Below, in pieces: positions 45,301 through 52,798 of a stretch of 57,098 nucleotides of DNA. The translations under genes were made by a program, and so were the position numbers. Location: contig DHVK01000001.1 of the NCBI GenBank assembly GCA_002412625.1, forward strand, positions 1 through 57,098, written 5' to 3'. Positions within the stretch are counted from its first letter, which is position 1. Each line of letters opens with the position of its first letter. This DNA is from Cloacimonetes bacterium UBA5210 (lineage in GTDB: Bacteria > Cloacimonadota > Cloacimonadia > Cloacimonadales > Cloacimonadaceae). The notes under the pieces were generated by a model. That model was not told the origin of the DNA. It did not search any database and saw nothing but the letters and a program-made list of their open reading frames with translations.

Positions 45301-46068
45301 CTGCAATCTCTGGGCAACATTGCCCGGCGCAAAGGAGATCTGCAGACTGCCATGAACTATCTTCACAAAGCACGGCAGCTGACCGAAAAGGGCGGAGATC
45401 GCTATGGCTATATGAAGGTGATCATGGATATCGCGCTGATCTACCGGCAAGAAGGGGATTTCTCCAAAGCTATCGAGTTTTACAACAAGAGCTTGAGCAT
45501 GGCAAGGGTGATGGGCAACAAATCCCTGGTGCAAAACATCAGCTACAACATCGGCGAGCTGTTCTTTCAGGAAAATAAGCTTGAAGAAGCAAGAAAGCAC
45601 CTCTCACTGGCGCTGGACCTGGCGCAGGAAATTCACGACAGCTGGGGGATTAGCTACGCTATGGATGCCATGGGTGACCTTTGTATGGCGGAGGGAGATC
45701 TCGATAAGGCAGAGGCCTTGTATCTCCAGAACATCAGTGTGCAAGAGCAGATGGGGGCTCTGGAAGGAAAAGCTCACAGTTTGGGGAATCTGGGTAACGT
45801 CGCCAACGCGCGCGGACAATATCACCTGGCTTTGGAGTTTTATCTGAAGAACCAGCAACTCTGTAAAGAAGTGGGTGACCTGGATGGTGAAGGCAGGGCT
45901 TGGTACAATTCTGCCATCGCAAGCTGGAATCTGGAGGAGCTGGGGGAAGCAAAAACCAAGCTGAAGAAGGCAGAGAAGTGTTTCGTTGACGCGGGACAGC
46001 AGGTCTTTCTGGTTGCGGTAAAGGACGCGCTGCAAGCTTTGGAGGAAGAGGCATTGAAACAGCTCTGA
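42310..46068 (+). CDS. Adenylate/guanylate cyclase with twin class III domains, AAA ATPase and TPR repeats (sAC-like)
   Basis: A 1252-residue cytoplasmic protein with the layout of mammalian soluble adenylyl cyclase. Cyclase domain 1 (~28-170) keeps both metal aspartates: Asp37 in LFIDVCKFT and Asp87 in FAGDAILAYF. Domain 2 (~225-395) lacks them (HIDIGKF; NEKGLVVL) but keeps Asn343 and Arg347 in IGNGVNAAARL and a candidate purine Lys, so one composite active site is plausible. Next is a STAND/AAA_16 ATPase with Walker A GGEPGTGKT (439-447) and LLIVDNLHWAD. From ~780 there are many TPR-like repeats. Start chosen for AGGAGAAGGATT before ATG. It probably makes cAMP or cGMP in response to a partner bound by the TPRs. 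hutI follows after 71 bp. Confidence 0.88.
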   Translation: MPKVNGALIPGFISKQYREAKVFPDSQSMKGALLFIDVCKFTNLTQQVSQGGHYGVEIITQILNSYFGAVNAAINEQGGEIVKFAGDAILAYFPGDRTESNLCLNYAVKSIESKLSRLNRKFGRKFGIELAFHGMSAWGGFKSLIIGEQGRHLDFILSGTALRKLFAKEIPAGENTILHHGRVPQSPNCVEKANGRKARFSKAAENAFLPPSIRDTARYRTFTAELRNVAILFIHIDIGKFGKSTFSQDLNSAYVHIQQCVYRYEGLVNKIDFNEKGLVVLCSFGLPVAHLNDIERAVFAARAIVGYSRKGLFRIGITYSNIFCGILGAPKRYEYGVIGNGVNAAARLMMEAMPDQILVEELFVSKTRLRFELKYLKEVAVKGFPEPVRIYSIEQELAVNQHSLAQIYGARSQVAQKIELREVLELMSGPDEAATVFLGGEPGTGKTFFIWRLISRMQGKKIAFLALDEFNKAEQLFVLKQLWEQQTQSDLSDAEATELDAYCSLEGFSGEVLLRYFRETKDEVKSDGDRLLMQDAMFNSALLLLSTLCKELDLLIVDNLHWADHLSVRLLAEFHNCETHPHILLSSRHNIHADEFGLAQKIVLTNLVVAEARLLLAYELSNLAEEAFQHIYRVSGGNPLLMVELCTQVKEHLPDGNRLITLADLVALERVGFLPHTIENIYINRLNLLPEETQDLLKLAAIIGKAFSLDELKVLSRESIQAEVLKLLGSLDDQRVINIANITPEIIYIFSNNLMREAIYNTILLSEKRGLHKKIAEHYEQIESGQRGVELIANHYILADHADKAFDYSVMAAEKNFAAGSFEESSYYYQQALKHCAEPFKRAPLKLALVDSLFFHSEIERAKKLLEEIAHSALPGSLQNKYIYLQSKARYLVSAWGDLCEYLESKRGLMQRDEYYRLAMLFLADALRSMNRSAELQKLLTELEMDNQQDIYFMCKLESIRGQLAIDTSRYPQAQRHFRKALKLAGMIKDNMSIRIALQSLGNIARRKGDLQTAMNYLHKARQLTEKGGDRYGYMKVIMDIALIYRQEGDFSKAIEFYNKSLSMARVMGNKSLVQNISYNIGELFFQENKLEEARKHLSLALDLAQEIHDSWGISYAMDAMGDLCMAEGDLDKAEALYLQNISVQEQMGALEGKAHSLGNLGNVANARGQYHLALEFYLKNQQLCKEVGDLDGEGRAWYNSAIASWNLEELGEAKTKLKKAEKCFVDAGQQVFLVAVKDALQALEEEALKQL

Positions 46069-46139
46069 ACAAGCTTGTGGACTAAAAGGCTTGACGAAAT
46101 TGGCAGAAGAGAAAAGTCTTGCCGTTTAAGGAGTACTTC

Positions 46140-47393
46140 ATGAAAGCAGATATAATCATCATAAACGCGAAGCAGATTGCCACATTTGCCTCAAACGCTT
46201 CAGCCAGGCAGGGTGCCGCGATGGACGATGCCGGGATTATTGAGCACGGGGGCATAGCCATAAAAGACGGCGTAATCCTTGAGATCGGCTCCAGCAGAGA
46301 GATCGAAGCCAAATATACTTGGGATGAAGCGATCGATGCCACGGGCAAGGTTTTGAGCCCGGGATTCGTGGATTGCCATAGCCACCCGGTCTTTGTGCAT
46401 ACCCGGGAGGATGAGTTCGCGCTGCGCTTGGCGGGGAAGAGCTATGTGGAGATCGCGCTTGCCGGAGGCGGAATCCGCAGCAGCATTGCGGGAGTATTGG
46501 CAGCTTCGGAAGATGAATTGGTGCAGCTTGCCCTGCCGCGCATCCAGAAAATGATGCAACAGGGCACCACAACTCTGGAAGCCAAGAGCGGATACGGACT
46601 TTCCACGGAAAGCGAGCTGAAGCAGCTGCGCGTGATCAAAAGACTAAACGAGATTTTACCGATCGATATCGTGCCTACCTTCATGGGCGCGCACGAGTTC
46701 CCCGCACAGTACAAGGATGATCATGAAGCATATATCGACATTCTGATCAATGAGATGATCCCCGCTGTAGCGGCACAGGGTATTGCTGAATTCTGCGATA
46801 TCTTCACCGAAGCGCATGTTTACAGCATTGATGAATCCCGCAGAGTGCTGACTGCCGCCAAAGCCACAGGCCTGAAGCTGAAGATGCACGCGGATGAGAT
46901 TGAAGCCATCGGTGGGGCAGAGCTGGCGGCGGAACTGGCTTGCGTATCCGCGGATCATTTAGGTGCCGCTTCCGATGCCGGGATTCTGGCGATGAAGGAA
47001 GCGGGAGTGATCCCCGTGTTGTTGCCGGCAACGCTGTTTTCGCTGCGCGCCAGGAACTACGCCCGGGCGCGGGAGATGATCTCCAAAGGGCTTGGCGTAG
47101 CAATAGCCACAGACTATAACCCCGGCAGCTGCAATTGCGACAGCATGGCGCTCACGATGAGCCTGGCCTGTTTGCAGATGGGCATGAGCCCGGTGGAAGC
47201 CCTATGCGCGGCCACGATAAACGCCGCATGCGCTTTGAACAGGCAAGACAGCGTGGGTTCGCTGGAAGTCGGTAAGAAAGCTGACATCCTGATCTGGGAT
47301 ATTCCGGGGCTGAACTTCATTCCCTATCACCTCGGCTCGTCGCACATCATCAGAGTCCTCAAAGCCGGAAAAACCATCCATTGTGTTGCGTGA
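46140..47393 (+). CDS. hutI: Imidazolonepropionase
   Basis: A 417-residue amidohydrolase that opens imidazolone-5-propionate to formiminoglutamate, the FtcD substrate, in histidine degradation. Motifs: DCHSHPVFVHTR (metal His-x-His), EAKSGYGLSTESELK, FMGAHEFPAQYK, KLKMHADEIEAIGGAELA, SADHLG and ATDYNPGSCNCDSM. ATG at 46140 has AAGGAG 7 bases upstream, and matches the normal start of family members (KADIIIINAK). An in-frame start 21 bases upstream lacks this. It is 1 bp from the next gene and 71 bp from the cyclase. Confidence 0.95.
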   Translation: MKADIIIINAKQIATFASNASARQGAAMDDAGIIEHGGIAIKDGVILEIGSSREIEAKYTWDEAIDATGKVLSPGFVDCHSHPVFVHTREDEFALRLAGKSYVEIALAGGGIRSSIAGVLAASEDELVQLALPRIQKMMQQGTTTLEAKSGYGLSTESELKQLRVIKRLNEILPIDIVPTFMGAHEFPAQYKDDHEAYIDILINEMIPAVAAQGIAEFCDIFTEAHVYSIDESRRVLTAAKATGLKLKMHADEIEAIGGAELAAELACVSADHLGAASDAGILAMKEAGVIPVLLPATLFSLRARNYARAREMISKGLGVAIATDYNPGSCNCDSMALTMSLACLQMGMSPVEALCAATINAACALNRQDSVGSLEVGKKADILIWDIPGLNFIPYHLGSSHIIRVLKAGKTIHCVA

Positions 47394-47394
47394 A

Positions 47395-49674
47395 ATGGCG
47401 TTAAACAGTTATAAAATTCTGGACACTCTGTATCATTCAAGACGCTTCTTGCTATACAAGGCGGAGCGGGTTAGCGACGGCATGAAGGTCTTGATCAAGA
47501 CTCAAGATCCCGCTCAGATCACGGACAAAGCTCTGTACGGGAGTCTGAGAGCAGAAGCGGCAGCGGCGATGAAGCTGGATCACCCCGCCATCCGCAGGGG
47601 ACTGGGATGTTTTGAAGAGGGTTTAAGTGTTTACCTGGTAGCAGAATATGCTGAAGGCGAAAGCCTGGCAGAACGTATCCTGCAGCACCCTCCGAAGCTG
47701 GAGCAAAGCCTGATCTGGGCCCGGGACATCCTGAACTCCCTGATCCATGCTGCCCAACTGAACGAGATTCATGGAAATCTGAACCCGTACAACATCATCG
47801 TGGGCTACGATGCCAGCCTCAAGCTAATCGGATTTGGCAAAAACAGAGCTGCCTGGAAGCACTCCGAGGGCAACTTCAAGTATCAACTGCCCATGCTGTA
47901 TGTCGCTCCGGAAATCTTCAACACCACAAAAGCCCATCCCAATTCCGACCTCTATTCCTGGGCAGTGATAGTGTATCAGACGATTTGCGGGCAGATGCCT
48001 TGGCGTCTGGATAGTTTCAGCTCGCCGGAAGAGCAGAAGCATCAGAGTTTTAGCCGCGCCATCATCATGCCGGATAGCAGTGTAATGCCGGATTGGCTGT
48101 ATAGCATCTTGCTAAGCTGTTTCAAAATAGATCCTTATGAACGCCCCGCAAATGCCCTGGAGCTTCTGGAACTGCTGAAAAGTGAATCTGCTGATTTTGA
48201 TTGGGGCAGCGTGCCGGAAACGGAAAAGCTCAGCACCGAACCGGAGCTTATAGAACCCAGCCCTCTGGAAGAACCTGTTGCAGAACCAGAGCCAATCGAG
48301 GAACTGCTGGCGGAAAGCGCTGAACCTGCGGTAGAAGACGAGATCGAGCCGGAGATAACGGTAGAGCCTGAACCCGAGCTGAGTATCTCGCCTATCCCGC
48401 ATCACGAGCCAGATTCAGAGTTGATAGCCAAAATCTTGGCAGATGCCGAGCGAGTGGTGGAGATCAAGAGCGAGCCTGCTTCGGAAGAAACCGTTGAGCC
48501 CGAATTTAGCTTTATCGAGGAAGTAACTGAACCTATATTTGATATTATTGACGAGCCTCGAAAGAAAACATTTGAACCAAGCCAAGAACAACCGGAGCCA
48601 GAACCGGAGCCAATCCCGGAAGAGGCGGGAAAACCGTTAGCAGTAGCACCAGCACCAGAGCCCAAACCTGAAGCAGAGAAACCAAAGATCGCAGAGCTCC
48701 CGGCTCAGCCAATAGCTTCCACAAGCCCCAAAGCCGCGCAAGCCCCCCGCGCCAAACCGGTGTACAATGTCCCTGAACCGGAGCGCAAGGATCTGAGCGG
48801 GATGCAGAAAAGCTTCCGGGTGCTGATGGCGCTCAGTTTGCTGATTGTGGCATACATCGCAGTGCAACACTTTTTGCTGAAGGAACGCCCGGATTTTAGC
48901 ATACCCGAGCCGGAGATCGACACGGAAGCCATTCTGCAGCCGGAATTGACCGAGAACATGCCCATCGAGATGGTGCTGGTTCCCGCTGATACCCTGGTCA
49001 TGGGCAGCATCCATCCGGAGGCCAAAGACGATGAATTCCCGCTTCTCACAGTACCGCTGCGGTCTTTCATGATTTCTGCCACAGAGATTACTCAAAAAGA
49101 ATGGAGCATGGTCTTTGCTGCCAATCCCTCACTCTTTCGGGGAGAGTATTTCCCGGTGGAAAACGTATCATTCTATGATGTCATCGAATATTGTAACGCG
49201 AAGAGCCTGAAGGATGGTCTGACCCCCGCATATGACTATTATGGCACCGAAATCATCTGTGATTTTGATGCAAACGGTTATCGCCTGCCCACCGAAGCGG
49301 AATGGGAACTGGCAGCTAAAGCCGGAGTGGGCAATAGTTTCCTGCGTTTTAGCGGATCCGATAAGCCGGATGAAGTGGCCTGGTTCGCCGAAAACTCCAA
49401 TGCCCGAACGCATCCCGTGGGCAGCAAGAAGCCCAATGCCATAGGAATCCACGATATGAGCGGGAACATCTATGAATGGGTATGGAACTGGTACACGCCA
49501 TACAGCCACCGCATCAGCAACCTGTATAGCGGCCCCGAATCCGGCACCGATAAGGTGATCCGCGGGGGCTCTTGGTACCACAACGAAGCCCTGATGCGCA
49601 ATACCGCCAGAAACTATGCGAAACCCTTTGTGAAAAACGGCTACATCGGTTTCAGAGTGGTGCGCAGCCGATAG
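47395..49674 (+). CDS. Pseudokinase - transmembrane - SUMF1/FGE-like fusion
   Basis: A 759-residue protein. Residues ~6-265 are a protein-kinase fold with key residues lost: Lys35 (VLIK) is present, but HRD reads HGN (126-128, in HGNLNPYN) and DFG reads GFG (146-148), so it should not phosphorylate. Residues ~270-470 are a Glu/Pro-rich linker, then a single membrane helix (~478-498, LMALSLLIVAYIAVQHFLL). The outside part (~515-759) is a SUMF1/formylglycine-enzyme-like domain (MVLVPADTLVMGS; RLPTEAEWELAAKAG; DMSGNIYEWVWNWY; IRGGSW). Linker and helix suggest cytoplasmic kinase fold, periplasmic FGE fold. ATG 47395 lies just after the hutI stop; a GTG at 47383 is an alternative. Confidence 0.85.
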   Translation: MALNSYKILDTLYHSRRFLLYKAERVSDGMKVLIKTQDPAQITDKALYGSLRAEAAAAMKLDHPAIRRGLGCFEEGLSVYLVAEYAEGESLAERILQHPPKLEQSLIWARDILNSLIHAAQLNEIHGNLNPYNIIVGYDASLKLIGFGKNRAAWKHSEGNFKYQLPMLYVAPEIFNTTKAHPNSDLYSWAVIVYQTICGQMPWRLDSFSSPEEQKHQSFSRAIIMPDSSVMPDWLYSILLSCFKIDPYERPANALELLELLKSESADFDWGSVPETEKLSTEPELIEPSPLEEPVAEPEPIEELLAESAEPAVEDEIEPEITVEPEPELSISPIPHHEPDSELIAKILADAERVVEIKSEPASEETVEPEFSFIEEVTEPIFDIIDEPRKKTFEPSQEQPEPEPEPIPEEAGKPLAVAPAPEPKPEAEKPKIAELPAQPIASTSPKAAQAPRAKPVYNVPEPERKDLSGMQKSFRVLMALSLLIVAYIAVQHFLLKERPDFSIPEPEIDTEAILQPELTENMPIEMVLVPADTLVMGSIHPEAKDDEFPLLTVPLRSFMISATEITQKEWSMVFAANPSLFRGEYFPVENVSFYDVIEYCNAKSLKDGLTPAYDYYGTEIICDFDANGYRLPTEAEWELAAKAGVGNSFLRFSGSDKPDEVAWFAENSNARTHPVGSKKPNAIGIHDMSGNIYEWVWNWYTPYSHRISNLYSGPESGTDKVIRGGSWYHNEALMRNTARNYAKPFVKNGYIGFRVVRSR

Positions 49675-49823
49675 CGCAAGATTGCCCTTCCCTCCCGGCA
49701 AAACTGGATGTCTATAGAGATAGTCGATAGGGTTCGTGGCGGAGATCCGGGATCTTTTACCCGGTGCCATTGTCTGTTTCCCGGATGAGGTAAGTGGCAC
49801 GGACTTTCTCAGCCTGATTTTCA

Positions 49824-49925
49824 AAGCTGTGCCAAAGCTGCTATGAAGCTGTTATCAAGCTATGCTCACCCGAGAATCACAGCTTGAGATCAGCTTGAAC
49901 TTAGAGCAATTGATCAAGCTGAGGG
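49824..49925 (-). repeat. AAGCTG-rich interspersed repeat, copy 5 (extended)
   Basis: The (-) strand shows AAGCTGATCTCAAGCTGTGA, a GGTGAGCATAG core and ATAACAGCTTCATAGCAGC. On the (+) strand AAGCTG or AAGCT recurs about every 11-12 bases (49824, 49835, 49846, 49857), and CAGCTT follows twice, so it is both phased and partly self-complementary. Confidence 0.6.
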
Positions 49926-50100
49926 TGATAGTGCAGCTTTGGAGTGCAAACAGCATATTTGCCGAGTCTTCGTACTGCGTGAAGTCCAAAGCGCTGTGAA
50001 ATATGGAGATATGATTATGTATGGTCAAAGCGTTTTGAACTCCACGTGATGCATCTTGGCATTTTGAACCCTTGCTTCGGGGCGGTTTCGTCACGGTTTA

Positions 50101-50269
50101 TCCCAAATCATGCACTGGAGTTCAAGCCATCTAATGTATCTATCTCTATCGAAACAAGTTCAGGGGTGGTTTGGAATCAGGCAAGGCATGGTTTCCACCC
50201 TTGATATTGATCCCATTTGACCGTATAACATATAGGTAAACATTAAGAGACACAAGGTCAAATGAACTT
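50101..50269 (-). repeat. MITE-like element, copy 3 (inverted, one end damaged)
   Basis: Read on (-), it begins with a diverged left end near 50269 (TTCATTTGACCTTG), then the inner GGTCAAATGGGATC, CCATGCCTTGCCTGATT, a diverged ACCACC...GGCTTGAACTCCAGTGCATGATTTGGG, ending at 50101-50125. The AACCC..ATGCA.TTGG side is lost after ATGAACTT, where unrelated sequence begins. Confidence 0.7.
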
Positions 50270-50437
50270 AACAGAAAGCCAGCTTTCGCCACCGAGAATG
50301 AAAGCAGGAAAAAACACCTGCGGAAATGGCAAATTTGCCCAAAATGTAAATGGTTTATATGCTGTATATTAGAGAGAGCTTTCATGTAAACTCCTATTGC
50401 AAAAACCGGGTTTATTCTCCCCGGAACACGAAAACAG

Positions 50438-50469
50438 AACCGGGGAAACCTTTGGAGGCTTCCCCGGTT
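50438..50469 (-). terminator. Terminator of the downstream (-) secreted-protein run
   Basis: A perfect 10-bp stem AACCGGGGAA / TTCCCCGGTT around a 12-base loop, with CTGTTTTC on the (-) strand, about 18 bp after the stop at 50487. Confidence 0.75.
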
Positions 50470-50486
50470 TATGGATGTTGAGGGGT

Positions 50487-52787
50487 TTAGTACATTATTA
50501 CTCTGCGGGTGTGTTGGATTTCCTTTGAGGAGAATTTTAGCAGATATACACCGGAGGGTAGCTTGGAGCCGTTGCTGGCTCTCCCGTCCCAGTTTAGCTC
50601 AAATGTGCCTTTGGCAAAACCGGATCCGGAGTGCACGCATTCCCCGCGGATGTTATAGATCTTGAACTGATAATCCTGATGGCCATCTTTGATGCCCAAA
50701 ACCACGGTCAAGTTATCCTTGAAGGGGTTTGGATATGCGCCCTGAATTCCGGAGATAACCGGAGCAGAGGGGCCATCGGGAATGGAGGTAGGGAAGTCGT
50801 AGAACGCTTCAACGATCTGGCTTGGCAACCAATCCGTCAAGAAGGCGCAGGCCTTCACCGTGGTGTCTTCTTCCAGAGGGATCGGGACGGTGTACATGGT
50901 GGAACTCTGTGTGGGTTCCGCGCCATCCAGAGTGTAGTAGATCTGAGCTCCCGGAGTGGCACAATTGATTTGCACGTTAATCGCTTCTTCATATTCTCCG
51001 CCAGCAGGATTGAAGGTCGGATTTGCGACCGTTCCGGTAATGATATAGGCTGCGGTGGCAGTCAGGCTGGGGTTCCAGCTTGTGAGGAAAGCTTTCGCTT
51101 TCAGGGTTGTGGTTGCGTTCACCGGAATAGGCGCGCTATACAGAGTGGAAGTCGCGGTTGGCTCGCTGCCGTTTGTGGTATAGCGGATCTGAGCTCCGGG
51201 GGTGGCGCAGGCAATGGTCACGGTTTGGGCACTGGTGTAGGTTCCGCCCTCGGGAGAGAAGGCAGGAGTAGCGACCGTTCCGGTGATGACATAGGCTGCG
51301 GTGGCAGTCGGGCTGGGGTTCCAGCTTGTGAGGAAGGCTTTTGCTTTCAGGGTTGTGGTCGCGTTCACGGAAATAGGCGCGCTATACAGGGTGGAAGTCG
51401 CGGTTGGCTCGGTGCCGTTTGTGGTATAGCGGATCTGAGCTCCGGCGGTAGCGCAAGCTATGCTTACGGTTTGGGCACTGGTGTAGGTTCCGCCCGGAGG
51501 AGAAAAGGCAGGAGTAGCGACAGTTCCGGTAATGGTGTAAACCGCTGTTGCAGTGGCGCTCGTTGCCCAGTTCAGAAGAAATGCTTTCGCTTTCAGAGTT
51601 GTCGTTTCACTCACCGTGAGCGGGGCACTATACAGAGCGGAAGCCGCGGTTGGTTCGCTGCCGTTTGTGGTAAAGCGGATCTGCGCTCCGGGAGTGCTAC
51701 ACGAAATTGATACCGTCTGAGGACTGGTGTAAGTTCCTGCCGGTACTGAGAATGAGGGTGTGGCAACAGTCCCGGTGATCGCGTAGGTAGCAGAGCTAAT
51801 CGGGCTGGGCAGCCATCCGCTGAGGAAGGCCTTTGCCTTTAGGGTGGTTACGCTGTTCAGCGGCATAGTGATGGGTGTGCTGTAGAGCGCGGAAGTCTCG
51901 GTGGGATCATTTCCGTTTGTGGTATAGCGGATCTGAGCCCCGGCTGTTGTACAAGTGATGGCAACGTTCTGGGCTGTGGTGTACACTCCTTCCGGTACGC
52001 TGAAAGCAGGAATCGCGACTTGCTGCGTGGTACCCCCGGCATTGATGACATAAAAGTCGTTCGGGTAGGATCCCACAGTGCCATCGACTACAGAGAGCAG
52101 CGTGTTCGAGTCTGTAACGATCTGCTGTTCACTGAAATCCCAGATCTTGAAGGTGATTACTTCGCCAGGGGTCTCGGTGAATACCTGCAAAAGGCATCCC
52201 GGCACTCCGTCGATCACCTGGATTTGAGCTTTTCCGCGCAACTGCTCGGTCCCGCCCACGGTTACAAACGCGGCAAGCACATCATCCGCGGTGGCAGGGC
52301 TGTTGTTGATCAGTACTTGTGCCATCACAGTCATGCTGCCGGTAAGAATCTCAGGATTGCCCCAGGGGTCAAGCACCTGAGTGCTGGAGTAAGCGGTGAT
52401 CTGATACATGTTGTTTGGATAGGAGCCTACAGTGCCGTTCACTTCCGAAGGTAAGCTCTGAGTGGCGTCGCATACTATCGCAGCGCTCTCGTCCCACACT
52501 TTGAAGGTGATTTGTTCACCGGTGGACTCCGTATAGACCTGCAATAAACAGCCGGGAATGCCATCGATTACCATCACAGGGCCCTTTCCCCTTAATTGGG
52601 GATTTCCGCCTACACTTACAAAGGCTGCCAGCACATCGCCGGCTACCGCAGGAGCATCATTGATGTTCACCTGTGCCATCACGGTCATGCTGCCCGAAAG
52701 AATCACGGGGTCACCCCAAGGGTCAGTGGCAAACAGGAAGGTGCTGATGGCCAAAAGGATCAAGATGGTCAAGCTTTTCAGTTTCAT
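50487..52787 (-). CDS. Secreted protein with tandem chitobiase-type C-terminal domains and T9SS-type tail
   Basis: A 766-residue protein with signal peptide (MKLKSLTILILLAISTFLFA). Two copies of a ~110-residue module follow (DPWGDPVILSGSMTVMAQ ... LRGKGPVMVIDGIPGCLLQV ... NGTVGSYPNNMY, at ~22-130 and ~135-245). Then five or six repeats of 82 residues of the chitobiase/hexosaminidase C-terminal type (VATPAFSPPGGTYTSAQTVS; YTTNGTEPTATSTLYSAPI). The last ~80 residues are a FlgD-like/T9SS sorting domain (GAYPNPFKDNLTVVL; GVYLLKFSSK...RRVIMY). The repeat units are 246 bp and nearly identical in places. It is 11 bp from the gene at 52799 and in the same direction. Confidence 0.88.
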   Translation of the reverse strand: MKLKSLTILILLAISTFLFATDPWGDPVILSGSMTVMAQVNINDAPAVAGDVLAAFVSVGGNPQLRGKGPVMVIDGIPGCLLQVYTESTGEQITFKVWDESAAIVCDATQSLPSEVNGTVGSYPNNMYQITAYSSTQVLDPWGNPEILTGSMTVMAQVLINNSPATADDVLAAFVTVGGTEQLRGKAQIQVIDGVPGCLLQVFTETPGEVITFKIWDFSEQQIVTDSNTLLSVVDGTVGSYPNDFYVINAGGTTQQVAIPAFSVPEGVYTTAQNVAITCTTAGAQIRYTTNGNDPTETSALYSTPITMPLNSVTTLKAKAFLSGWLPSPISSATYAITGTVATPSFSVPAGTYTSPQTVSISCSTPGAQIRFTTNGSEPTAASALYSAPLTVSETTTLKAKAFLLNWATSATATAVYTITGTVATPAFSPPGGTYTSAQTVSIACATAGAQIRYTTNGTEPTATSTLYSAPISVNATTTLKAKAFLTSWNPSPTATAAYVITGTVATPAFSPEGGTYTSAQTVTIACATPGAQIRYTTNGSEPTATSTLYSAPIPVNATTTLKAKAFLTSWNPSLTATAAYIITGTVANPTFNPAGGEYEEAINVQINCATPGAQIYYTLDGAEPTQSSTMYTVPIPLEEDTTVKACAFLTDWLPSQIVEAFYDFPTSIPDGPSAPVISGIQGAYPNPFKDNLTVVLGIKDGHQDYQFKIYNIRGECVHSGSGFAKGTFELNWDGRASNGSKLPSGVYLLKFSSKEIQHTRRVIMY

Positions 52788-52798
52788 AAGAATTTCCT

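Larger units (their letters stand above)
49675..50486. other. Intergenic region between convergent genes with repeats
   Basis: No gene. It holds AAGCTG-rich repeat copy 5, an inverted and right-truncated MITE-like copy 3 and a strong terminator for the (-) secreted protein. A low-complexity stretch with AAGCTG blocks at 49824-49925 has the most copies of that block per length in the window. Confidence 0.6.

Noticed and set aside
49675..50486. Possible tRNA or riboswitch in the gap
   Set aside because: The structure here is explained by the AAGCTG-rich repeat, the MITE-like element and one terminator; no cloverleaf or known aptamer core was found.
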